DNA from: Rhodococcus sp. Leaf247
GTDB taxonomy: Bacteria; Actinomycetota; Actinomycetes; Mycobacteriales; Mycobacteriaceae
Assembly: GCF_001426185.1 (NCBI RefSeq)
Contig: NZ_LMRP01000003.1
Coordinates: 124,001 to 188,000 of the forward strand
Reading direction: 5' to 3'
DNA: 64,000 bases
The notes beneath the pieces were generated by a model. It did no database searches and was not told the DNA's origin. It saw nothing but the letters and a program-made list of their open reading frames with translations. Shown in pieces: positions 52,002 to 62,276 of this stretch; position 1 is the stretch's first letter, and the number at the start of each line of letters is the position of its first letter. Made by a program: the position numbers and the translations under genes.

Positions 52002-52484
52002 ATGCACTGCCCGTTCTGCCGCCACCCCGACTCGCGCGTCGTCGATTCGCGCGAAGCGGAAGAAGGCCAGGCGATCCGGCGGCGCCGATCCTGCCCCGAA
52101 TGCGGTCGACGCTTCACGACGGTCGAGACCGCTGTGCTGTCCGTGGTCAAGCGCAGCGGCGTCAGTGAGCCGTTCAGTCGCGACAAGGTCATCAAGGGTG
52201 TCCGTCGTGCCTGCCAGGGTCGCCAGGTGGACAACGACGCGTTGGTGCTTCTTGCCCAGCAGGTCGAGGACACCGTGCGGGCGTCCGGGTCCGCCGAGAT
52301 CCCCAGCAACGAGGTAGGGCTCGCCATCCTCGGCCCGCTGAGAGACCTCGACGAGGTGGCGTACCTGCGCTTCGCGTCGGTCTACCGCTCGTTCAGCAGT
52401 GCCGACGACTTCGAGCGAGAGATCGACGATCTCCGTCGGCACCGTGCCGGTCTGGACGTCCCCGAAGCCGAGCCCGCAACCTAG
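52002..52484 (+). CDS. nrdR: transcriptional repressor NrdR
   Basis: NrdR represses ribonucleotide reductase genes in response to (d)ATP. 160 residues: zinc ribbon with Cys3, Cys6, Cys31 and Cys34, then an ATP-cone domain ([24 protein letters not shown]). ATG 52002 gives the canonical MHCPFC start. Its TAG shares the CTAG palindrome with the stop codon of convergent hrpA. Confidence 0.97.
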   Translation: MHCPFCRHPDSRVVDSREAEEGQAIRRRRSCPECGRRFTTVETAVLSVVKRSGVSEPFSRDKVIKGVRRACQGRQVDNDALVLLAQQVEDTVRASGSAEIPSNEVGLAILGPLRDLDEVAYLRFASVYRSFSSADDFEREIDDLRRHRAGLDVPEAEPAT

Positions 52485-55400
52485 CGTCCGGCTGCGCGCC
52501 GAACGTCCGCAATGGTCTTGCGGACACGCTTCTCGCTCACCGGGTACGCGGTTCCCAGAGTCTGAGCGAACAGATTGACTCGCAGTTCCTCGATCATCCA
52601 CGCGATGTCGCGCACCGCATCGCTACGGGCGACGGAGTCCGATACGGCTTCGAGGAGCGCGTCGTAGTCGGCGTAGACACGATCGAGGGCATCCATGCCG
52701 GCGGCGTCCCGAGTGGCGCTCGACGGAAGGGCTCTCAGTCGGCGTTCCGCACCCTGTAGGTAGCGGGGGACATGCGGCAGATGGGACTCGCCCGTCTCGA
52801 AGACGAAACCGGGGAAGATCAGACCTTCCAGCTGCTGACGGACATCGTCGGCTGCGTCTCCTCGAGCTCCGTCGAGTGCGAGTCGGACCTGCGCAGCCGC
52901 AGCCAGGCACGGCTCGGCGAGGCGGAGAACCGCCGCGGTTCGTCCGGCCAGTTCGCCCCGGACCGCTTTCTCCAGCGCCGCGAAGGCATCAGGGCTCGAT
53001 ACCGGTCCGCCGTGCTTCATCATCAGTTCGTCCGCCGCGAGTGTGCGGCAGTCGTCGATGAACGCCTCGATGCTGCCATGGGGATTCTGGCCGAGGGCCA
53101 GTCGCTGCGCGGGGGAGCGGCCGGTCAGGAGGTTCTTGCCCGCCACCGGGATCGCGTCGAGAAGCAGTCGGCGGGTGCCGTTCCGCATGGCCGCGCGCTG
53201 TTCGGCCGCCGATCCGAGGACCCGCACCGCGACGCCACCCTTCTCCGCGACCAACGCCGGGTACCCGGTGACCGTCTGCGCGTTGACAGTCCGTGTCACG
53301 GTGGGTTCGAGTGTGCCGATGGTCTCGGAGGTCCACCGGGTCGCGGGGGCTCGCTCGGAATCCTTCGCCGCCGCTCCTACCGCGGCGGCGGCAGCAGAAC
53401 CCAGCCGTGCGCGCAGGGCGGTCAGGGATGTGTCCTTGCCCAGACGGGTGCCCGCGTCGTCCACGGCGACGAACGTCATCTTCAGGTGTCGCGGCAGAGC
53501 GGACGGATCGAAGTCGGCCGGCCGGATCGGTACGGCGCCCATGCGGGTGAGCTCACGCGAGAGCGCAGCCAGCAACGGCTCCGTGCGGGGACGCATCGCC
53601 GCGACTGCCGCCGCCGCATGATCCGGAGCGGGAACGACGTTGCGCCGCAGCTCTTTCGGGAGTGTCTTGATCAGGGCGGTGATGAGTTCCACGCGCATGC
53701 CGGGAACGAGCCAGTCGAATCCGACGTCCGCTACCTGCGGTAGCAGAGCGATCGGAATGGTGATGGTGACGCCGTCGTCCTCACGTCCGGGTTCGAACTG
53801 ATACGTGAGCGGGAACTGCAACTCACCCTGGCGCCACGCGTCCGGGTAGTCGCCGCCCAGGACGGCAGCCGCCGCCGGGTTGACGACGGTCGTCCGATCG
53901 AAGTCGAGCAGAGCTGGTGTCGTCCGCGACGTCTTCTTCCACCACCGGTCGAAGTGACGTGCCGAGACGACGGTGGCCGGGATCCTCTCGTCGTAGAACG
54001 CGAACAGCGTGTCGTCGTCGACGACGATGTCGCGGCGACGAGCACGCGACTCCAGTTCCTCTGCATCGCTGCGCATCTCCTGGTTCGCGTGGAAGAAGCG
54101 GTGGTGCGTGCGCCACTCGCCCTGCACGAGGGCGTGCCGGATGAACAGATCCCGCGAGATCTCGGGATCGATCGAGCTGAACGTGACCGGGCGGCGAGCA
54201 GCGAGCGGAATCCCGTACAGCGTGACGCGCTCGTAGGCCATCGCGACTTCGCGCTTCGTCGACCAGTGCGGCTCCGAGTACTGCCGTTTGATCAGGTGCG
54301 GCGCCAACTTCTCGGCCCACTCGGGCTCGATGCGCGCACCCATGCGCGCCCACAGTCGACTCGTCTCCACGAGTTCGGCCGCCATGATCCACCGCGGAGG
54401 CTTACGGAACAGCGACGAGCCGGGGAACACGGCGAACGACGACCCGCGCGCTCCGAGGAAGTCCTTCTTGTCGCCCTCGCGAACACCGATGTGGGACAGC
54501 AGTCCCGGCAACAGTGACTGATGAATCACGGCGTGGTCAGGCTCGGAGGAGTCGCTCGCGTCGGGCATCGTCCATCCCAGGCCGCGCGTGATCTGCCGCA
54601 GCTGTCCGTGTAGGTCCTGCCATTCGCGGATGCGGAGGTAGTGCAGGAATTCCGAGCGGCACATACGACGGAACTGGTTCGAGGACAGGTCTCGTCGCTG
54701 CTCGCGGAGATATGTCCACAACTCCCAGAGCGCCAGGAAGTCGGAACCGTCGACGACGAAACGCTTGTGCATCTCGTCCGCCGCCTGCTGATGCTCGGCG
54801 GGGCGTTCGCGCACGTCCTGGATGGACAGTGCGGACACGATGACGAGCACCTCCCGCAGGCATCCGTTGCGATTGGCCTCGACCAACATGCGCGCCATAC
54901 GCGGGTCGACCGGGAGGCCGGCGAGCTCCTTGCCGAGAGCGGTCAGGACCGGCCCGTCCTCGCCTTGCGACTCGAGAGCGCCGAGTTCGTCGAGCAGGCC
55001 CAGGCCGTCACGGATGCTGCGCGGGTCGGGGGCTTCGACGAACGGGAACGCGTCGATACGGCCCAGTCCCAGCGAGGCCATCTGCAGGATGACGGATGCG
55101 AGATTCGTGCGCAGGATCTCGGGGTCGGTGTACTCGGGGCGGGCGTCGAAATCCTCCTCCGAGTACAGGCGGATGCAGATCCCGTCCGCGACACGTCCGC
55201 AGCGGCCGGCGCGCTGTCGAGCCGAGGCCTGCGAGATCGGTTCGATCGGCAGACGCTGCACCTTGGTGCGGAGCGAGTAGCGCGAGATGCGCGCCGTTCC
55301 GGGGTCGACGACGTACCGGATGCCGGGCACGGTGAGCGACGTCTCGGCGACGTTGGTGGACAACACCACTCGTCGCCCGGTGTGGCCGGTGAAGACGCGG

Positions 55401-56407
55401 TGCTGCTCTGCCGCGGACAGCCGGGCGTAGAGCGGGAGAATCTCGACGTTGCGCAGTCGGCGATCCTTCAACGCGTCCGCAGTGTCGCGGATCTCGCGCT
55501 CGCCCGACAGGAACACCAACACGTCGCCCTCGGGTTCGGTGAGCAGTTCCTCGACGGCGTCGCACGTGGCGTCGACAGGGTCGAGTTCGATGGTCTGCTC
55601 GCCGTTCTCGACCGTGAGCGGCCGATACCGGACCTCGACGGGGAACGTCCGGCCCGATACCTCGACGATCGGCGCGTCGACGCCGTTCACCGCGAAATGG
55701 TGCGCGAAGCGGCCCGGGTCGATGGTGGCGGAGGTGACGATGACCTTCAGATCGGGACGCTGCGGCAGGAGGCGCGCGAGGTAGCCGAGGATGAAGTCGA
55801 TGTTGAGGCTGCGCTCGTGAGCCTCGTCGATGATGATCGTGTCGTAGCGGCGCAACAGCCGGTCGCGCTGGATCTCGGCCAGCAGGATGCCGTCGGTCAT
55901 CAGCTTGACCAGCGTGTTGTCGCTGGAGTGGTCGGTGAAGCGGACCGTGTAACCGACAGCGTCGCCGATCTCCTGACCGAGCTCGTCGGCGATACGTTCC
56001 GCGACGGTCCTGGCCGCCAGTCGCCGGGGCTGCGTGTGTCCGATGACTCCCTGGACGCCGCGACCGAGTTCGAGACAGATCTTGGGAATCTGCGTCGTCT
56101 TTCCCGATCCCGTCTCTCCGGCGACGATGACCACCTGGTTCTCGGCTATCGCGGCGGCGATGTCGTCCTTGCGCGCGGAGACGGGCAGCGCCTCCGGGTA
56201 GGTGATCGCGGGAACGGATGCGCGACGCGATGCGATCGTGGCCTCGGCGCGGTCTATCTCGGCAGCGATCGACTCGAGTTCGGCGGGCTTACGGCTGCGG
56301 TCGAGACGACGGCGCAGCCTGTGGGCATCACGGAAGGTGAGGTCGGACAGGCGGGCCGTCAGGTCGCGGCGGGTGTGTCCGGAGGACGGGGGAGCAGATG
56401 TCGACAT
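52481..56407 (-). CDS. hrpA: ATP-dependent RNA helicase HrpA
   Basis: A 1308-residue DEAH-box helicase, full length for HrpA. Walker [14 protein letters not shown] is near residue 96, the DEAH box in [15 protein letters not shown] near 195, and motif [10 protein letters not shown] near 395; then the ratchet/OB domains and the large DUF3418 C-terminal domain. HrpA resolves stalled ribosomes or processes mRNA in other bacteria. Convergent with nrdR, sharing 4 bases. map lies 20 bases upstream on the same strand. Confidence 0.97.
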   Translation of the reverse strand: MSTSAPPSSGHTRRDLTARLSDLTFRDAHRLRRRLDRSRKPAELESIAAEIDRAEATIASRRASVPAITYPEALPVSARKDDIAAAIAENQVVIVAGETGSGKTTQIPKICLELGRGVQGVIGHTQPRRLAARTVAERIADELGQEIGDAVGYTVRFTDHSSDNTLVKLMTDGILLAEIQRDRLLRRYDTIIIDEAHERSLNIDFILGYLARLLPQRPDLKVIVTSATIDPGRFAHHFAVNGVDAPIVEVSGRTFPVEVRYRPLTVENGEQTIELDPVDATCDAVEELLTEPEGDVLVFLSGEREIRDTADALKDRRLRNVEILPLYARLSAAEQHRVFTGHTGRRVVLSTNVAETSLTVPGIRYVVDPGTARISRYSLRTKVQRLPIEPISQASARQRAGRCGRVADGICIRLYSEEDFDARPEYTDPEILRTNLASVILQMASLGLGRIDAFPFVEAPDPRSIRDGLGLLDELGALESQGEDGPVLTALGKELAGLPVDPRMARMLVEANRNGCLREVLVIVSALSIQDVRERPAEHQQAADEMHKRFVVDGSDFLALWELWTYLREQRRDLSSNQFRRMCRSEFLHYLRIREWQDLHGQLRQITRGLGWTMPDASDSSEPDHAVIHQSLLPGLLSHIGVREGDKKDFLGARGSSFAVFPGSSLFRKPPRWIMAAELVETSRLWARMGARIEPEWAEKLAPHLIKRQYSEPHWSTKREVAMAYERVTLYGIPLAARRPVTFSSIDPEISRDLFIRHALVQGEWRTHHRFFHANQEMRSDAEELESRARRRDIVVDDDTLFAFYDERIPATVVSARHFDRWWKKTSRTTPALLDFDRTTVVNPAAAAVLGGDYPDAWRQGELQFPLTYQFEPGREDDGVTITIPIALLPQVADVGFDWLVPGMRVELITALIKTLPKELRRNVVPAPDHAAAAVAAMRPRTEPLLAALSRELTRMGAVPIRPADFDPSALPRHLKMTFVAVDDAGTRLGKDTSLTALRARLGSAAAAAVGAAAKDSERAPATRWTSETIGTLEPTVTRTVNAQTVTGYPALVAEKGGVAVRVLGSAAEQRAAMRNGTRRLLLDAIPVAGKNLLTGRSPAQRLALGQNPHGSIEAFIDDCRTLAADELMMKHGGPVSSPDAFAALEKAVRGELAGRTAAVLRLAEPCLAAAAQVRLALDGARGDAADDVRQQLEGLIFPGFVFETGESHLPHVPRYLQGAERRLRALPSSATRDAAGMDALDRVYADYDALLEAVSDSVARSDAVRDIAWMIEELRVNLFAQTLGTAYPVSEKRVRKTIADVRRAAGR

Positions 56408-56427
56408 GGCTCACGCCAGTTTATCCG

Positions 56428-57195
56428 TCACCGCTGGGTCAGGATGCGTGGCCCGTCGTCCGTGATCGCGATGGTGTGCTCGGAGTGGGCGGTCATGGTT
56501 CCGTCGGCCGACCGGAGGGTCCATCCGTCCGGGTCCATGACGAGCTTCGCCGTTCCGCGCGACCACCACGGTTCCAGCGCGAGGGTCATCCCGGCCCTGA
56601 GTCTCAATCCCGATCCCGCACGACCGACGTTGGCCACGTGCGGGTCCTCGTGCATCGTCCGGCCCAGGCCGTGACCACCGAAATCTGTATTGACCTGCTT
56701 TCCGGTCTCGCGGGCGACGTTCTCGATCGCCGCCGAGATGTCCCCGAGTCGCCCACCGACGACGGCCGCGGCGATGCCGGCATCCAGCGCGCGCCGGGTG
56801 CTCTCGATCAGTTCGACATCCGCAGGATCAGGGTTGTCGCCGACGACGACGGTCAGTGCCGAGTCGGCGACCCATCCGTCGATGGACACTGCGAAGTCCA
56901 GACTGAGGACGTCACCTGCCGCGAGCGTGTGGTCGAACGGGAGGCCGTGCAGCACACGGTCGTTGACCGACAGGCAGATGACGTTGCGGAACGGCCCGTT
57001 GCCGAACTCGGGGGCGTAGTCCCAGTAGCAGGACACTGCGCCGCGGGTGGCGACGAGGTCGCGGCAGTGATGTTCGAGATCCATCAGGTTCACGCCGGGC
57101 TGCGCCTGCTCCGACAGCGTCGTCAGTGTCTCGGCCACGAATGCGCCGGTCACCGCCATCTTGTCGATTTCGGCAGGGCCCTTGAGCTCGATCAT
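56428..57195 (-). CDS. map: type I methionine aminopeptidase
   Basis: Removes N-terminal methionine from nascent proteins. 255 residues with the five metal ligands: Asp in LSLDFAVSID, Asp in VADSALTV, His in GGHGLGR, Glu in TLALEPWWS and Glu in HSEHTIAI. It lacks the N-terminal SH3-binding extension of some actinobacterial Map paralogues. A palindrome lies 20 bases upstream of its start, shared with the divergent HTH gene. Confidence 0.96.
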   Translation of the reverse strand: MIELKGPAEIDKMAVTGAFVAETLTTLSEQAQPGVNLMDLEHHCRDLVATRGAVSCYWDYAPEFGNGPFRNVICLSVNDRVLHGLPFDHTLAAGDVLSLDFAVSIDGWVADSALTVVVGDNPDPADVELIESTRRALDAGIAAAVVGGRLGDISAAIENVARETGKQVNTDFGGHGLGRTMHEDPHVANVGRAGSGLRLRAGMTLALEPWWSRGTAKLVMDPDGWTLRSADGTMTAHSEHTIAITDDGPRILTQR

Positions 57196-57214
57196 CCGTC
57201 CATCGCTTCCTGTC

Positions 57215-57268
57215 GGTATTTCAATACCAACGAACGGTAGCAGACCGGTACAGGAATACCGCTATGCT
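57215..57268. promoter_or_regulatory. two operator palindromes and a leaderless -10 between map and the HTH gene
   Basis: GGTATT-TC-AATACC (57215-57228) and CGGTA-N6-TACCG (57246-57261) share GGTA/TACC half-sites. TATGCT (57263-57268) is a -10 box ending 6 bases before the GTG of the HTH gene, the spacing of leaderless actinobacterial mRNAs. The sites could serve both divergent promoters. Confidence 0.7.
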
Positions 57269-57274
57269 GACCCT

Positions 57275-57541
57275 GTGGTCCGCATTCCTCTGAGTCCCGA
57301 GCAGGTCGAGGCCGGTCGTCGCCTCGGCGCAGTCCTGCGTGCCGCACGGGCGGGACGAGACCCCGAGATCGTCGCCCGTGACGCCCGCATCTCACCCGAG
57401 ACGCTCCGCAAGATCGAGGTGGGGCGGATTGCGAGCCCCAGCTTCGGGACTGTGCTGCAGATCTGTGCGGCACTGGGACTGCCGGTGTCCGACGCGGTGG
57501 ACGCGTGGCAGGGCGACAGGGAGCACCGCGTCGCGATCTAG
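57275..57541 (+). CDS. small XRE-type helix-turn-helix regulator
   Basis: An 88-residue protein that is almost entirely a HTH domain: RRLGAVLRAARAG, VARDARISPETLRKIEVGRI and PSFGTVLQICAALGLPVSD. GTG 57275, 6 bases after a -10 box, suggests leaderless translation; no RBS is seen. It probably binds the palindromes in front of it and may control itself and map (inference). Confidence 0.85.
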   Translation: MVRIPLSPEQVEAGRRLGAVLRAARAGRDPEIVARDARISPETLRKIEVGRIASPSFGTVLQICAALGLPVSDAVDAWQGDREHRVAI

Positions 57542-57589
57542 TGTTCCGTTGCTCGGCGCGGAGGACCGCGCTCGTGTGAGGATCGCTTC

Positions 57590-58246
57590 ATGACCTCGCC
57601 GGACGCTCGCGTCGACACCCCGGTCGCGCTGCGTGTATTCCGTGTCGTCGCCGCTCTGCTCGGGCTGGCCGCGCTGATCTGGATCCCTGTCCGGTCCGCG
57701 GACGTCGCCGGGTTCTCGCTCGCCAACTTCTTCAGCTACTTCACCGTGCTGAGCAACGTGCTGGCTGTCGTGGTCTTCCTGGTCGGCGGGGTCGTCGATC
57801 CCCGTTCCGAGACCTTCGACAAGGTCCGCGGGGCGGCCACGACCTACATGGTGATCACCGGGATCGTGTACGCGGTGTTGCTGTCGAACGTCGACGTGCA
57901 GATCCAGGACGCGTGGACCAATGCGGTCCTGCACCGGATCGTCCCCGTCCTCATCGTCGTCGATTGGGTCCTCGACCCACCACGGCGTCGGAACAGTGAG
58001 TTCGCACCGCTGGTGTGGTTGGTGTTCCCCGTGGTCTACGGCGTCTACAGCCTGATCCGTGGCCCCATCGTCGACTGGTACCCGTACCCGTTCCTCGACC
58101 CCCGCGGAAGCGGGTACGTCCCTCTCGCCATCGGGCTCGTCGTTCTCGTCGTGGCGTTCCTGCTGATCGCGCTCGCGGTGGATCGGGTGGGGGAGTTGGC
58201 GACCTCCCGCCGGTCGGGAATCCGCGCGTCCCGTGGCCTAGTCTGA
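57590..58246 (+). CDS. Pr6Pr family membrane protein
   Basis: A 218-residue protein with six hydrophobic segments and conserved polar motifs: LANFFSYFTVLSN near residue 45, LHRIVPVLIVVDWVLDPPR near 115, and YSLIRGPIVDWYPYPFLDP near 152. These fit the FAR-17a/AIG1-like Pr6Pr family. Some eukaryotic relatives are fatty-acid-ester hydrolases; the bacterial role is unknown. Confidence 0.85.
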   Translation: MTSPDARVDTPVALRVFRVVAALLGLAALIWIPVRSADVAGFSLANFFSYFTVLSNVLAVVVFLVGGVVDPRSETFDKVRGAATTYMVITGIVYAVLLSNVDVQIQDAWTNAVLHRIVPVLIVVDWVLDPPRRRNSEFAPLVWLVFPVVYGVYSLIRGPIVDWYPYPFLDPRGSGYVPLAIGLVVLVVAFLLIALAVDRVGELATSRRSGIRASRGLV

Positions 58247-58252
58247 TCCCTC

Positions 58253-59509
58253 GTGACCTCGCCACAGCACACGTCATCCGCCTTCTGGCACGGATTCGCC
58301 GATATGCACACCGTCGAGTCGGGGGGACGCTTCGTCGTCGCTCGCGGCGACGGTGCGTCCATCTGGGACGACAAGGGCACCCGGTATCTCGACGGGACCG
58401 CGGGACTGTGGTTCACCAACGTCGGTCACGGCCGGACGGCCATCGCCGACGCCGTGGCTCGGCAACTGTCCACCCTCGCGCACTACTCCACGTTCGGTGA
58501 CGTCGTTCCCGACGTGACGCTCGAGCTCGCCGACCGTCTCGCCGCCATCGCACCCGTCGCCGGTAGCAAGATCTTCTTCACCTCGGGTGGATCGGACTCC
58601 ATCGACACCGCGGCGAAGCTGGCTCGCCGCTACTGGCACCAGGTGGGCAAGCCCGGCAAGACCATCGTCGTCGGCCGACAGAAGGCGTACCACGGTATGC
58701 ACGTCGCCGGAACGGCTCTGTCGGGACTTCCGCTGAACCGCGAGAACTACGGCGAGCTCATGTCGGACGCCCGCACGGTTGCCTGGGACGAGGGCAAAGC
58801 ACTCCTCGAACTGATCGAGAAGGAAGGTGCCGACACCATCGCCGCCTTCTTCGCGGAGCCGATCATCGGCGCCGGTGGGGTCTACCTGCCGCCCGAGGGA
58901 TATCTGCACGAGGTGCGCCAGATCTGCCGCGACCACGACATCCTGTTCGTTGCCGACGAGGTCGTGACGGGCTTCGGCCGCATCGGCGGAGCGTGGTTCG
59001 CGTCGGCGAAGTTCGATCTCGAGCCCGACATGATGTGCACTGCCAAGGGACTCACGTCCGGGTACGTACCGATGGGAGCCGTCTTCGTCAGCCCTCGTGT
59101 CGCCGCACCCTTCTACGAGGGTGGCGCATGGTGGCGCCACGGCTACACCTACGGCGGACATGCGGGCGCGGCCGCAGCCGCGATGGCGAACCTCGACATC
59201 ATCGAGGACGAAGACCTGCTGACACATGCCTCTCGGCTCGAAGCGTCTCTGCACCAGCATCTCTCACCCCTGGCAGATCACGATCTGATCAGCGAGGTGC
59301 GCAGCGGCATGGGCGTCGTTGCGGCGGTGCAGTTCGCCGACCCGACCTACGCGATGCCGTTCGTCAAGACGCTGCGCCGTGAGGGCGTGTCCGCCCGAGC
59401 GGCGGGCAACGGCGCGATCCAGTTCTCGCCCGCGTTCGTCATGACCGACGACGAGGTCGAGCAGATGGCAGCGTCCATGTCGCGGGCTCTGGACGCTACC
59501 GCGAGCTGA
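58253..59509 (+). CDS. class III aminotransferase (omega-amino acid type)
   Basis: A 418-residue PLP enzyme. TSGGSDSIDTAAKLARRYW binds the PLP phosphate, VADEVVTGFGRIG carries the ring-contacting aspartate, and the Schiff-base lysine is near residue 264 in TAKGLTSGYVPMGAV. THEYGGHAG-like (TYGGHAGAAAA) completes the site. Likely an omega-amino acid:pyruvate or beta-alanine type transaminase; the substrate is not certain. GTG start 6 bases after Pr6Pr. Confidence 0.92.
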   Translation: MTSPQHTSSAFWHGFADMHTVESGGRFVVARGDGASIWDDKGTRYLDGTAGLWFTNVGHGRTAIADAVARQLSTLAHYSTFGDVVPDVTLELADRLAAIAPVAGSKIFFTSGGSDSIDTAAKLARRYWHQVGKPGKTIVVGRQKAYHGMHVAGTALSGLPLNRENYGELMSDARTVAWDEGKALLELIEKEGADTIAAFFAEPIIGAGGVYLPPEGYLHEVRQICRDHDILFVADEVVTGFGRIGGAWFASAKFDLEPDMMCTAKGLTSGYVPMGAVFVSPRVAAPFYEGGAWWRHGYTYGGHAGAAAAAMANLDIIEDEDLLTHASRLEASLHQHLSPLADHDLISEVRSGMGVVAAVQFADPTYAMPFVKTLRREGVSARAAGNGAIQFSPAFVMTDDEVEQMAASMSRALDATAS

Positions 59510-59510
59510 C

Positions 59511-59858
59511 ATGGCCGTACCCGATCACTGGATCCCGCACGGCCGTGACGACGGCGAGGTGATCGGGTGGATCGACATGCAGTCACAGGCACCTGATCTG
59601 GTGCCGGTCGACCGGCTCGGCCGAACGTTGGCCGCGGTATCGGAGTGGCCGGAGGCCGAAGTGGCGCTCGAGCGCCGCGGCCTCCGATTCCTGATGGACA
59701 AGTTCACCTATCAGGGTCGAGAAGTGCGGATCCGGACCGTCGACGATCACCGCATCGTCGTGACCACGGCAGTCTCGGACGCGGTCGGTGACGTGGGTGA
59801 AGAGGTCGTCCTCGCCTTCCCTGCAGGGCCCGAGCTACACGAAGGTCCTACTCGCTGA
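59511..59858 (+). CDS. hypothetical protein, 115 residues
   Basis: Begins 1 base after the aminotransferase stop, so probably same transcript. Soluble, acidic, with strands such as GEVIGWIDMQ and REVRIRTVDDHRIVVTTAV. No family recognised and no catalytic motif visible. Convergent with the MarR gene. Confidence 0.7.
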   Translation: MAVPDHWIPHGRDDGEVIGWIDMQSQAPDLVPVDRLGRTLAAVSEWPEAEVALERRGLRFLMDKFTYQGREVRIRTVDDHRIVVTTAVSDAVGDVGEEVVLAFPAGPELHEGPTR

Positions 59859-59868
59859 GGCGCTACCG

Positions 59869-60336
59869 TCACTCCGCAGAGATCGCCGTGTTCACGTCGG
59901 TGAGAAATCTGTCGACGACTCTGCGGTCGGATGGTGACAGGGACTTCATCGACACCACTGCGCGACCGATCGCATCACCGAAGAACGACTCACCCAGCGT
60001 TCTCGCGGTGGACGTCACCTCGAGCAGCACGCGTCGTCGGTCCACGGTGTCCCGTGTCCTGGACACCAAGTCACGTGATTGCATCCGGTCGACCAACGCT
60101 GTCGTCGATGCCGAGTTTACGCCGAGCGCACTCCCGAGCCACCCTGGAGTCGCAGGGTGGCCGGCGCGCTCGGCGTCGAGAAGGAGAATCAGCGCGCGCA
60201 CATCAGTCGGGTGCAGATCGTGTACGCGCGCGAACCGGGCGCCGAGCAAGTCGAGGCTGACCACGACCTCCCTCAATTTGTGGATCAGCACGTGAGGGTC
60301 CGAACCAGCATCGTTCGTCCGAGGTTCCTGCGCCAT
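59869..60336 (-). CDS. MarR family transcriptional regulator
   Basis: A 155-residue winged-helix protein: DLHPTDVRALILLLDAE, the recognition region GWLGSALGVNSASTTALVDRMQSRDLV, and the wing TRDTVDRRRVLLEVT. MarR proteins release DNA on binding phenolics, lipids or oxidants. Start ATG 60336; longer frames run into the operator. Divergent from the hydrolase, with palindromic sites between. Confidence 0.92.
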   Translation of the reverse strand: MAQEPRTNDAGSDPHVLIHKLREVVVSLDLLGARFARVHDLHPTDVRALILLLDAERAGHPATPGWLGSALGVNSASTTALVDRMQSRDLVSRTRDTVDRRRVLLEVTSTARTLGESFFGDAIGRAVVSMKSLSPSDRRVVDRFLTDVNTAISAE

Positions 60337-60346
60337 TGGACAAGCA

Positions 60347-60381
60347 TATCTCGCTGATCTAGTGTCTCGATGATCGAGATA
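60347..60381. promoter_or_regulatory. MarR operator between divergent genes
   Basis: A perfect 15-bp palindrome TCTCGAT-G-ATCGAGA (60365-60379) lies inside a larger pairing of TATCTCG (60347-60353) with CGAGATA (60375-60381). It ends 13 bases before the hydrolase start and lies 10 bases from the MarR start. Confidence 0.75.
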
Positions 60382-60394
60382 AAGTGAGGGTGCC

Positions 60395-61288
60395 ATGAGC
60401 AGGCAGACCATTCGACAGTTCGCAGACTCGTCCGCGGGTGAGCGCTTTTTCGATGCATACGACTCGCTGCTCGAACACTGGCCACCGGACACGGAGACGC
60501 GCGACGTGCTGACAGAGCACGGAACCACACGTGTGAACGTGTGCGGATCGCCGAACGGCCGCCCCGTGATCCTGCTCCCCGGTGCCGGCGCAACCTCGGC
60601 CGTATTCGGTTCTCTGGCTGGGCGATTGGGACGCACGCACCGAGTATTTGCGATCGACCTGATGGGCGACGTCGGCCGAAGTGTTCCCCACGCGGATCGC
60701 ATTGCGTCGATCGCAGAGCTTCACGGGTGGTTCGACGCAGTGATCGGTGCTCTGGGTGTGCACGATGTCGATGTTGTCGCCCATTCGTACGGAGCGATGG
60801 TGGCCGCTTCCAGGGCTGTCGCACCGGGTAGCGGAATTGCACGTCTGATCCTCGTGGATCCCACGTCGGTATTCACGGGACTGAGCGCTTCGTATCTCCT
60901 GCGTGCGGTCCCGCTACTCACGATGCCGACAGAACGTCGACAACGTGCGTTCGTCGAGTGGGAGTGCGCCGGCATCGGCGTTGATCCGATGTGGATGTCC
61001 GTCCTTACCATCGGAGCTGCACATTTCCCACGGCAGCGTCCGGTCGTACCGAAGAAGCTTTCGAAGGTCGAATTCGCTGCGATCACAGCTGATGTGAGCG
61101 TCGTCCTGGCAGGCCGGAGCAAGGCTCACTCGGCGTCGAACGTGGCTCGCAAGGTCCACGAGGTTCTACCGCGAGCGCGGGTGGTCGTCCTCGACAGTGC
61201 ATCTCACCACAGTCTTCCTCTCGAACCGGCCGACGATGTGGCCAGAACTGTCATCGACTGCCTTGCGCACCCGCGTCGGAGCGGATGA
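60395..61288 (+). CDS. alpha/beta hydrolase
   Basis: A 297-residue hydrolase: oxyanion loop LLPGAGATSAVFGSLAGRL, nucleophile Ser131 in VAHSYGAMVA (an A-H-S-Y-G elbow, with Ala for the first Gly) and the catalytic histidine in SASHHSLPLE near residue 272. Substrate unknown; divergence from a MarR regulator suggests induction by a small organic molecule. Its last 38 bases overlap the convergent ZapE-type gene. Confidence 0.88.
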   Translation: MSRQTIRQFADSSAGERFFDAYDSLLEHWPPDTETRDVLTEHGTTRVNVCGSPNGRPVILLPGAGATSAVFGSLAGRLGRTHRVFAIDLMGDVGRSVPHADRIASIAELHGWFDAVIGALGVHDVDVVAHSYGAMVAASRAVAPGSGIARLILVDPTSVFTGLSASYLLRAVPLLTMPTERRQRAFVEWECAGIGVDPMWMSVLTIGAAHFPRQRPVVPKKLSKVEFAAITADVSVVLAGRSKAHSASNVARKVHEVLPRARVVVLDSASHHSLPLEPADDVARTVIDCLAHPRRSG

Positions 61289-62276
61289 CCGAACCCAGCC
61301 GGCTGGCCATGCGACTGGCGTCGATGGGCAAATGTCGACTGCCGAGGAATTCCTTCAGTGGGACATCCGCTAGGAAGTCCGTTCGGATGGACGCGTCGTA
61401 CAGGACGTCGACGAGAGAGCCGAAACGATGAGCAGCGTCGCGGCCGAGTCGGGACGGCCCCGGAATGCCGTCGATCACCCACCGAGGGAAACGTTCTGCC
61501 AGGGCGAGAAAGTCTGTCGGGGCGTGAGGCCGGACGCATAACGAGTCGAAGGTGAACCACACCAGGTCTGCGCGCACGGCGAGTGCCTCGACGGTTCGGC
61601 CGCCGATCGTGAGACGCTCGGCCTCCCGAGGTTCGGGAGACTTCAACCCGCTGGGGTCCGGCTCCCGGAGAATGATCCATCGACCTGCAGCGAATCCCGT
61701 GCGTGTCGACGTGGGATCCACCGTGCGGTAATCGATCGGTCCGTCGACGCACACGACTGACATCGACCGCTCGATGAGCCGTATGGCCGGCTCGAACATG
61801 CCGTGGAACAACGGGTTCGGGAGCAGGCCGCTGGGTGGGTAGTTCGACGTCGCAACGACAACCGTCGAACGCTCGAACAGCGCTGTCAGGAGTCGACTGA
61901 CGAAGATCGCGTCCGCTGGATCGTGGACGTGCAGTTCGTCGAAGCACAGGACATCGACGTCACCGACGAGACGGTCCAGTGCGGCAGCCAGGTCGTGGCC
62001 GTTCTTGTGAAGAACCGTATGGAGGTCGGCGAGAAAGCTATGGAAGTGAGTGCGCACTTTCCGGTCGGTCGACGCCAGAGCGGAATAGGTGTCCATCAAC
62101 CACGTCTTGCCGCGACCGGGCGGACCCCACAGGTAGACGCCGCAATGTCGAAGCTGTTCGAGCGCGTCGGCCGCGGCGAGTTGATACATGTCCAGGGTGA
62201 GGCCGTCGGCGTGCGCGGCCGCACGGATCGCCCCGGGGGCGATTAGGTTGTTTCGAACAGATCGACGAAGCCGCAC
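61251..62276 (-). CDS. zapE: ZapE/AFG1-family ATPase
   Basis: A 341-residue AAA-like ATPase related to ZapE, which acts at the division ring, and to mitochondrial AFG1. Walker A is LWGPPGRGKTWLMD (near residue 50) and Walker B VLCFDELHVHDPADA; SNYPPSGLLPNPLFH and FEPAIRLIERSMSVV are family-typical. The start is uncertain: GTG 62276 fits the family N-terminus, GTG 62351 is possible, and no clear RBS is seen. The 3' end overlaps the hydrolase gene by 38 bases. Confidence 0.87.
   Translation of the reverse strand: MRLRRSVRNNLIAPGAIRAAAHADGLTLDMYQLAAADALEQLRHCGVYLWGPPGRGKTWLMDTYSALASTDRKVRTHFHSFLADLHTVLHKNGHDLAAALDRLVGDVDVLCFDELHVHDPADAIFVSRLLTALFERSTVVVATSNYPPSGLLPNPLFHGMFEPAIRLIERSMSVVCVDGPIDYRTVDPTSTRTGFAAGRWIILREPDPSGLKSPEPREAERLTIGGRTVEALAVRADLVWFTFDSLCVRPHAPTDFLALAERFPRWVIDGIPGPSRLGRDAAHRFGSLVDVLYDASIRTDFLADVPLKEFLGSRHLPIDASRMASRLGSVIRSDAGAQGSR

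Noticed and set aside
54641-56674. Plus-strand open frame (677 codons) opposite hrpA
   Set aside because: Antisense to conserved helicase motifs and without recognisable domains or a plausible RBS.
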